A stretch of 64,000 nt of DNA from Actinernus sp. WN-2022 (Eukaryota > Cnidaria > Anthozoa > Actiniaria > Actinernidae). The notes under the pieces were generated by a model. It had not been told where the DNA came from. It worked only from the letters and a program-made list of their open reading frames with translations, and ran no database searches. Numbering within the stretch: the first letter of the stretch is position 1; each line of letters opens with the position of its first letter. The position numbers were made by a program, and so were the translations under genes. The DNA is taken from positions 103,085,321 through 103,149,320 of the forward strand of contig JAOWCC010001634.1 of the NCBI GenBank assembly GCA_030867875.1, written 5' to 3'. Below are positions 41,901 through 50,900 of this stretch, in pieces.

Positions 41901-44900
41901 CTGTCGTTGTGGACCTTACCAAAGGTTGAGTGAGAAGCAGCTCTGTCCCTCGCGGCGACGAAGTGCGTAATGTCGTCCACGGTTATTTCCCGCCCTTTCT
42001 TTTCCAGGATACGGTCTACGTTATCCCGCCATTTCAGCCTTAGTGCATGAGGTAACTTGTTGATTATTTTCTTCAAACTCTCTGGGTTTTCTATCTTAGT
42101 TTGATAGCCAATTTCTCTAAGAGTATTCCTGCTGCTCAGGAGAAGGATCGAGAACTTCTGCAAGGCGGCACCATCTTCTGATTTTATCGACGGTCCGTTG
42201 ACCAATCTGTCTAAGTGCGCCGCGGCAATTTTGTAGGCCTGACCGAACCTGTCTTTCAGAAGTCTTCTCGCCTCAAGATATCCCTCATGTTCGCTCATTG
42301 ATAGGCAGATTCGCATTAATTCTTGGACGTTTCCGGAGGTATACTGCACAAGGACTCGTACTTTAACCATATAGTTTTCCTTTGGAATGGCCTACCGTCT
42401 TACATCCGCAATTGTTCATCGCTACAAACTTTAAATCTAAAATGTATGCGCACTACTTCGCTAAACGTGACAGCACTTTTGACGTGGACCGCCCAAGGAC
42501 TTGGAAAACGTATTGTTCAAAATGCCGCAGCTACAATACATAAAAGGTAGTAGAGCCGTGCGCCGTTGCTAGGAGTTTTGGGCTCGATGAGATTTTCGAA
42601 TGCTCGCATAAAGTCGAGGTAGTCGAATGGATCGCCTTTGTAGATAGGGACTTGAAGTTGTGGCAGCGTCAAGGCGATAGTGCTTTCTTGCTGTTTTTGA
42701 AGCAGTTGCTGGAAACTGTCTGTAATCTTGACTAGGAGCTCGGCGTTTTCAGAAGGGTCGGGCCTGGCTGCGTGGAATGACAGATAGTTGCTTACTTTGG
42801 TTTACGACGGTAGCAAATAGATATATAAATTGAAGAGTAGTGTAGCATTGCGTATAATGATTATTGCAGGACTAAATAAACAGGGCGCTGCCCCAAAGTA
42901 TCTAGTTGTAATAAGGTGATTATCTATGTACACAAATTACGAAATCAGGATAAATAACCATCAAGTAATTATTAACCATGAATATGAAGGCGTTACAAAC
43001 TTAGCACATTTGGATTCAGCACCTAAAACCCTACCATGTTGCTGTTTAACTTCGTTACTCATATGTAAATAAATGAACTGAAGCTTGGTTGTTGGATATA
43101 CATGTAATGTTCAAAGATCGATCTAAGCATACATTGTATGATGGTATATAATCTTTAGTTTATAGACCAAATTCCTAATGGTTTCTAGTTTCCATGATAA
43201 TATTATTTGGAAAATAAATCTGGACATGAATAATCGAGGGAAACTAATTTATAATGCTCAGACGTCGGTGTTGATGATTTAGTTTAACTACACTAACTAA
43301 CTTTAGTTCTAATTTAGTTGACCTAATTTGACATTTCATGTGCCAACGATCTTTAGATCGAGGGAGATGTTGACTCATGGAATTGTCTAAATAGAGGATA
43401 TCACACGGTGGTGAGAAGATATGAAGTTTATCCCCGAGAGTCGAAAACATTTCATGAGTGAGCCTAGTGAACGAGTGAAATGCTTTCGACTCGAGAGGAT
43501 AAACTTCATATCCTCAAACCACTGTATAATTTTCTTTTTATTATAATTCCCCAACTGATCGAATACACACGTAAACACACACTTCGTTGTTTGACACAGG
43601 AGAGAAGTTTATTAAGAATTAGAAAAGGAATACAACACTGAGCTAAAACAATAAACCTCTCTGCCACCCATTTTATTAAACTAACCCAGGGTGGGCGGGT
43701 GGGAAAATCGAAAATAACGTTTGAGACTACTGTTAATCCACATGCGACTCCGATCACATCCAGCAAAGGAACTAACTGAAATCAGATCTACCAGCATCCG
43801 TCAGTTATGCAATTAATCCCTTTGAGCACGTGCCCAATTAAAGGAAGCAAATTCCCCAACTGATCGAATACACACGTAAACACACACTTCGTTGTTTGGC
43901 ACAGGAGAGAAGTTTATTAAGAATTAGAAAAGGAATACAACACTGAGCTAAAACAATAAACCTCTCTGCCACCAAGCAACGGCCAAAAACGAAAAGTGTG
44001 TTTACGGAACTAATGAAAGCCTGACTGAATAGCTGCCCTGAACTGATGGGCAAGGCCAAGCTTGGCCTCTACACTAAATTCCAAATAGAGCTTATACATG
44101 TATGCATCACTAGACCAGTCGCCGTACAACTGTATGAGTTCACCTGGTACCCCGTGATTGAAGGCCCACGAGGCAAATGACCTCGAAAGCATGAAGCATT
44201 ACTGAAACCGGCAGAAGTCAAACCATGACGAAATTCCGAAATAAAGCGGCTTTTAGTCAAAACTGTGAGACCGTGCGACACAGGCAACAGGAACAAGGCG
44301 CGACAAGAGCTAGCGGGTACCAATTGAACTATACGCTTGTAAGCGGCAACGTGACACAGCGGAGAACCTGGAATTTGTAGCAACTGTGAATATGCAATTT
44401 GCGCTCCCCAAACTGAATTGTTTTTGTGTGCTTTATAAACGTAACGATGAAACCATACGCATTGACCGTAACATCCCCCCCGAGTAAGATTCCGCACGGG
44501 ATCAAAACTCCTAGCGGACTTAGGGACGATATTAGCCAAACGCGCCATGAGAAAGAATGTAAACAAATATGCACAATACAATGTGCAAGAAATAGGATCC
44601 GATATGAAATCCAAATGCTTAGAAACTCTGTAACAAATGCGCGGGATTTATTGGTGGTGCCCGACTGGGCGTAAAGAAAGCATTCCGACGAATACCGCGT
44701 AATGCTAAGGCGAGAATAAAGTCCTTATTATAACGGTAATCAACCCTTGAGAATAAATGCAAAAGTCTAACCCCACTGAAGTATTTCCGTATAGAAGAAG
44801 GACTGAGCGTCCGACTCAAGAATTGTACATACAGACAAAGTGTGTCTAAATTGGCCGGTAAGGGGTTCAAACGAAAATATTTACAAAACAAAAGAAAGGC

Positions 44901-47900
44901 CTTGAACTGTGTCCTCAAATTACTATACGTCCCGGTGCTGTAGGCTGAGCGAAGAGTGTTCTTGAGGTCCTGGCGAAGGGCTGACAAGGCCGAGTTAATT
45001 TCTATAAACAAACAGATGTGCACGGCACGCTTGATAAAGCCCTCCTTCGCCAGAGAACTTGTTGCCCATCTCGATAGCAAGTCGGGGTCGGTGGTAGAAA
45101 CCCCTGGCAGATGAAGTGATCATAGCTCAAACTCGTACTTTGCAGAGAGAAAACATATTTCCCGCAAACAAGAACTGAGGAAGGCATCCCTGCAGCGGCC
45201 TGAATTCAGACCTCATTATCGCACCGAACTGTCAACCGCAGGCCCGACAATAGATGACCCCAGAGCTTTAGGGCAACCGCAAGGAGTTAATGTCAAGGGA
45301 TATTGTCAATAAAATCCGTAAACACGGCGTGAAAATAACGTCCGGCACAAACGCCGCCACATCCAGTGAACATGAGACAAGCATCGGTAGCGAACACTGT
45401 TCCAGGAGCTGACCACGCACTAGTGTTGATCATGGAGACGCCGTTATACTCGCGCAAGAAACGGCACCACCATTGAATGTCCTTGTGAAACTCGGCATTC
45501 AAATTAATATGGTGATGATTAAACATGACAGTGCGTAGAAGACGCACACACCATGACATAAAAACCAACTTGCCAAGTAACGATTGTAAGGCGGACTTGG
45601 TGCCGAATACTTTTGGTGTAACCAACATTGTAATAAAGTCTCGAGTTCAAGTAGCCGGTCCCTACTAACAGAAAACGCGAAAGCTACTGTGTCCAAGTCG
45701 ATTCCTAAGCAGGTCATAACCGAAGATGAAGGACAAGACTTGGAAACCGATTCCTCTAAACCGAGCGCCGACATCAAAATTCCATGCTTCTCAAAGTCAG
45801 AAAGAGACTCAGACTCCCCTGAAATTCAGATAAAAATTGTCTAGATAAGGAAACAACTCTGTGCCCCTTTGCGCCTGAATCCAAGCAGCCGCCGAAGTAG
45901 ACCGTTGGCAGGCCAAAGCAACAGAACGCAGACCCAATACAAGAACGGTATCGAAATAATAATGACCGTCCCAAATGTATCCCAGAAGGATCAACCAGGA
46001 ACTGTCTGTACGCTTTGCGTAAGTCTCGTTTATACAGCAGACACCCCGGACCTTTACCCGGCGCTCAACCGAATCTCGCTTCTCTACCGAATTTAGCGGT
46101 GAGACAACGAAGCAATCAGTAAACGGTGAGCTAACGAATGGCCCAGCGACCCGACCAAGATCAACCTCTGTCCAAATACTGCTGAACGATGAGCATCGAC
46201 ATGAACAGATTGGAATGACACATTACAAAAAGCAGACACACCCCCATTGAGGGTGTCAACTGAAAGTCTCGAACAGACACGCGACTCAATGTCTCGATTG
46301 CATGCTGTGAATGAACGCAAAGTCTCGATTGTCTAGAATAAACTCAATGTCTCGAATGTCATGAATAGGCGCAATGTCTAGATTTATACGATGAGTATCG
46401 ACATGCATGAAGATCTGTAACAGATTGGAATGACACATTACAAAAAGCAGACACACCCCCATTGAGCATGAGGGAGTCAACTGAAAGTCTCGAACAGACA
46501 CGCGACTCAATGTCTCGATTGCTGTGAATGAACGCAAGTCTCGATTGTCTAGAATAAACTCAATGTCTCGAATGTCATGAATAGGCGCAATGTCTACATT
46601 ATCTGTACGTGATGCACAAATGTTAGGTTGAACAAACGGAGAGTCTCGACCGGAAACAACAACACTGTGAGCACCTAAAGACATGTTACTTGAACCCTCA
46701 CAAACATTCCCAGCTACGGGAAACGAAACGCCCCATTCGGAGTTCCTCAAATGGCGGCGTCAGGATAAACCGCACTGGAGGAGCCAGTAAATCGAGATAC
46801 TTTTTTCCTGGATGAGATGATCATACAGAGTCCTGCTCTCTAATTGCAAGAATATGAACGCAATGTCTCGATTGTCACGAATAAACTCAAATTATGTCTC
46901 GAATATCATTAATAGGCGCAATGTCTAGATTATCTGTAGTTGATGCACAAACGTTATCTTTGCTGTGAATGAATACAATATCTCGATTATCATGCGTAAA
47001 CGCAAAGATGTCTCGATTGTCATGAATAGGCGCAATATCTGGAATATCTGTACGTTAGTGATCCAGTGATCGTGAGCAACTAAAGACATGTTACTTGAAC
47101 CCTCGCATACAATTCCCAGCAACGGGAAACGAAACGCCCACAAATGGCGGCGTCAGAATAAACTATCAGTTTTTTGAGACCGAGGCCGTGGTCGTACCTC
47201 CACTCTCCTTCGACGGAAAATCACCTGAAGTATCCCGGTGTAACTTATCCTTTCTAGTCTGGATCCAACAGGCGGCACAAAATGTTCCTCAACCACTTCC
47301 TCTCTCAATGAATATCGAATGTAACCATAATGATCGTTGTCATGTATACACTTCTCCTTCCGATAATCGCAGCAAATTAGCACCGCATTTGAGGAGCCAG
47401 TAAATCGAGAGACTTTGTCCTGGATGAGATGACCATACAGAGTCCTACTCTCTAAATGCATAAATCGAAAATAACGTTTGAGACTACTGTTAATCCACAT
47501 GCGACTCCGATCACATCCATCAAAGGAACTAACTGAAATCAGATCTACCAGCATCCGTCAGTTATGCAATTAATCCCTTTGAGCACGTGCCCAAAGGAAG
47601 CAAATTTTATGGACAATTAAACTGCTCTAACAACGCTTATCTATTCATTTTACTTGCTGTCAGTACAAACTTCTTTGTGATCTTTCTAAGCAGTTCTGGG
47701 GAGTTTCATCGGGTTTTCTTGTCTCTTCGTTGCAGTTGAGAAAATCTTTAGAGAGGTTTAGATCGTATCTGGCTTTTTGTACTCGGAATATTCATTGTCA
47801 TGCAGCTCATTTAAGCTGTTTACATCTTCCTCTGTGAATTACACACACCAACTGCCATCTTTGTAGTGAGGATATATGGAAAATACGCTACTCAGTACCA

Positions 47901-50900
47901 GGATGTAGTTTCGTATGGGTTCTACGAGTGGTTTATTTCTCAATAAAATACTATCGTCCATATAATAAAGTAGTATACTTTTGTATGGGATCAACGGTTT
48001 TATTTTCACCTGAAGTTTATGTTCAACCCAGCTGATTTCGCTGTGACCATTGGTCATGTGGTTACACTAATTTAGGTAAATGTTGATCATTGCTGCCCTT
48101 TCACATGCTAATTGGGATCTGTACATGTCGATAAACTACTGAAACAGAAGTTAACATGGAATTGTATGCATAAATTTATGAATTTAAAGGTCTGTAGTAA
48201 CTACTGACAATAACTTTATTACTTTTAGTGATGCATGAGATGACAGAAGGAAACATTGACTTCAACTGGAAAAGGTATTACTTTACATATTGAATACCCT
48301 TTATGCCGGAGTGTATTGAACATAGAATAGACAGACATTGTCATCAGGATTTGGGGATAATTAAGGTCAAGCAAAATCAGAAATGGGAAAACATGTAAAA
48401 AGAAATGGAAAAAATATTTGGGGGTAGGTCAGGGGAAGTAAAAAATAAATGTGAAAGAATGTTTGAAGCCAGGACTTGATATGAGAGTGAAGGCATCTCC
48501 CCTCCCCCACCCCTGCATTTATTATAGAATTGCTCAAATGTTGGTGTTGATGATTCAGATTAGTTAACTATTTAGTTGATGTCACCTAAATGAGTGTACA
48601 TGTAACTGCAAGTCCACTAGTCACAGCAAAATCAGGGGGGCTTAATGTATTAGCTTCAGTTTGAAAATAGAACCATTGATTCATACAAATGTACACTATT
48701 TTGGCTTAATCAAACCTTGAGTCAATGTCTCCCCTGGATCTGAGGATTCTTGACACAGTTAGCATATTTCAAATTACTATCGGTAAAATCAACTAATTCA
48801 GTAAAGTGTTTATACATGTACATGTAGAATCTAAATTGTCAACAGCAATGTTAGAGTGACTCTAATGGCGAAAAAAAACTTGACAAAAATAAATTTGGTC
48901 ACATGTATTTACAGATCCACTGTACTGTACATGTACATCGATGTACATAGAGAATACAATACTTTGAAGTACACATATGATTTGTTTGAAATGGGAAAGC
49001 AAGAAGACGTTCATTTGAGTGTGATTTGTTTCAGGGGCAGACTGTTTCACCATACACCCTGCTTGATTCTGTACCAGATGTGTCTTGAGGTAAAAAAACA
49101 CATACTGTACGTACCGGTAGTAGGCCAGTTTCGTATTGTAAAATTACCACTGAATGATATTACTACTGACGGTGAGGTACGTTATACAGGGTTTAAGTTT
49201 CGTTCTGAAGTTAAATATTTATAAATACCAGAGAGAAGGTGTAAAACTTGAAACTCCAACAATACACAGAGTTGTGAATAGCCCATCTCTCTGCTGGTAT
49301 TTATGAATGATTAACTTCAGAATGAAACTGTAACCTGTATAAATGCATCTGTTGTCACTGCATTCAGTAGTAATTTTCGAATATGAAACTGGGCTATTGA
49401 TTGCAAGGTTGATTTGATACTTTTACGAATGTACAATGCAATGAGTGGATGTACCACAGTGAGTGGATGTACACAGTCTGGCAAAATGTCATGCACCTGG
49501 CAGTGCGTTTGATGAGCCCAGCATGCCTGCCGGTTTCCTGCCCATACTGAAATAAAATAAAAGCTGAATCACCCCTGTTTCTAACTTGAGATAAGTTAGA
49601 AACAGGAAATTGACTAACAGAAACTTGCTAGTGAATATTATTTTCATTCGCAAATTACAAAATCCGCTACCAACAACACATTTTGGCACACATTTCTAAA
49701 CTATTACTAACTGAATCGCTGTTTTATATATTTTTATAGGATCCAATTGCTAGGGTGATGAGCACTTCTTCTCGTCCCAAGAGCAAGTGGAGGCCATTGC
49801 CTTTGGATACTGTAGTAGGTTTCCCTGATTTAAAGCCCATCATGTGAAAATTATTGTTTTATTATACATTATCATCGAGCTCTACCTACAGATAATAGCA
49901 GTGATGTCATGACCTGTAGATAATACCTACAGATAATATTGTATTCATTGATATTTGTGTAAACATGTGTACATGTTTGTTCAATAAAGGCGTTATATTT
50001 TGAGACTCAATTCAATATTATTGATAATGTAAAACGTTTTCCCCTCAAAATCGCCCCCTTATAATAATTATTGTGTAAAATGTACATGGATTAGTTAATT
50101 AATATATATATATATATAAATCATATTAGTTTTGTGGCATTTAATATTAAACCTGTCAATAATTTATTTCAGGAAATGGAGAAAATTGCTTCTCGTAAAC
50201 TTCACATCAATGCAAAGGAAACCATGAAAATTGCAGAGAAGCTCTACAACCAAGGGTAAGATTGCATGGATTGCATTAATGATGAATACATTTAATGAAT
50301 AATGGACTCATTCAGCTGAAACTGTTTGTTACTTCTGTTGTTGCTTGCTTTATTGTTGCTGTTTTGTTGCTGCTGCTGACTCAACTTGTTTGTTGTTGTT
50401 ACTGCTGCTGTTTGTTGTTGCTGTTGTTTGTTGTTGCTCCTGTTTGTTGCTGCTGCTGTTTGTTGTTGCTGCTGACTCAACTTGTTTGTTGCTACTGTTT
50501 GTTGTTGCTGCTGCTGCTGCTGTTTGTTGCTGCTGTTGCTGCTGCTGTTTGTTGCTGCTGCTGCTGTTTGTTGCTCTGCTGCTGTATGTTGCTGCTGACT
50601 CTACTTGTTTGTTGCTGCTGCTGTTTGTTGTTGCTGTTGTTTGTTGTTGTCGCTGTTTGTTGTTACTGCTGACTCAACTTGTTTGTTGCTGCTCATCTGC
50701 TGCTGCTGTTTGTTGCTCTGCTGCTGTATGTTGCTGCTGACTCTACTTGTTTGTTGCTGCTGCTGTTTGTTGTTGCTGCTGTTTGTTGTTGCTGCTGCTG
50801 TTGTTTGTTGTTGCTGCTGTTTGTTGTTACTGCTGACTCAACTTGTTTGCTGCTGCTGCTGTTGTTTGTTGATGTTTGCTGGTTGTTGCTGTTCGTTTTG

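Larger units (their letters stand above)
38440..42780 (-). mobile_element. Degraded BEL/Pao retrotransposon
   Basis: On the minus strand the order is gag, protease, reverse transcriptase, RNase H, integrase. All parts are broken by stops and frameshifts. No long terminal repeats were recognised on either side (38.2-38.4 and 42.8-43.0 kb compared by eye). Gag is split by a LINE end at about 42350-42545. Confidence 0.88.
43547..47606 (-). mobile_element. Tyrosine-recombinase retrotransposon (Ngaro/PAT type) with split direct repeats
   Basis: On the minus coding strand the order is repeat A (47606-47462), ORFs, repeat B (43973-43851), A (43853-43705), B (43669-43547). This is the A1-ORFs-B1-A2-B2 arrangement of Ngaro/PAT-type elements. 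The A copies share TTTGAGACTACTGTTAATCC and CCAGCATCCGTCAGTTATGC; the B copies share CCCCAACTGATCGAATACAC and AGAAGTTTATTAAGAATTAG. The copies are nearly identical. The ORFs (ORF1, RT/RNase H, tyrosine recombinase) carry frameshifts. No DNA methyltransferase domain was recognised, which favours Ngaro. Confidence 0.85.

Noticed and set aside
38200..43000. LTRs of the BEL/Pao element
   Set aside because: No matching direct repeats could be seen on the two sides by eye.
47839..48057. YMDDS as a reverse-transcriptase motif
   Set aside because: No other RT motif in frame and the segment is otherwise ordinary intron.
49815..49819. Alternative donor GTTTCC for TOP3A exon 8
   Set aside because: It would add four bases and break phase with exon 9, whereas GTAGGT at 49815 keeps it.
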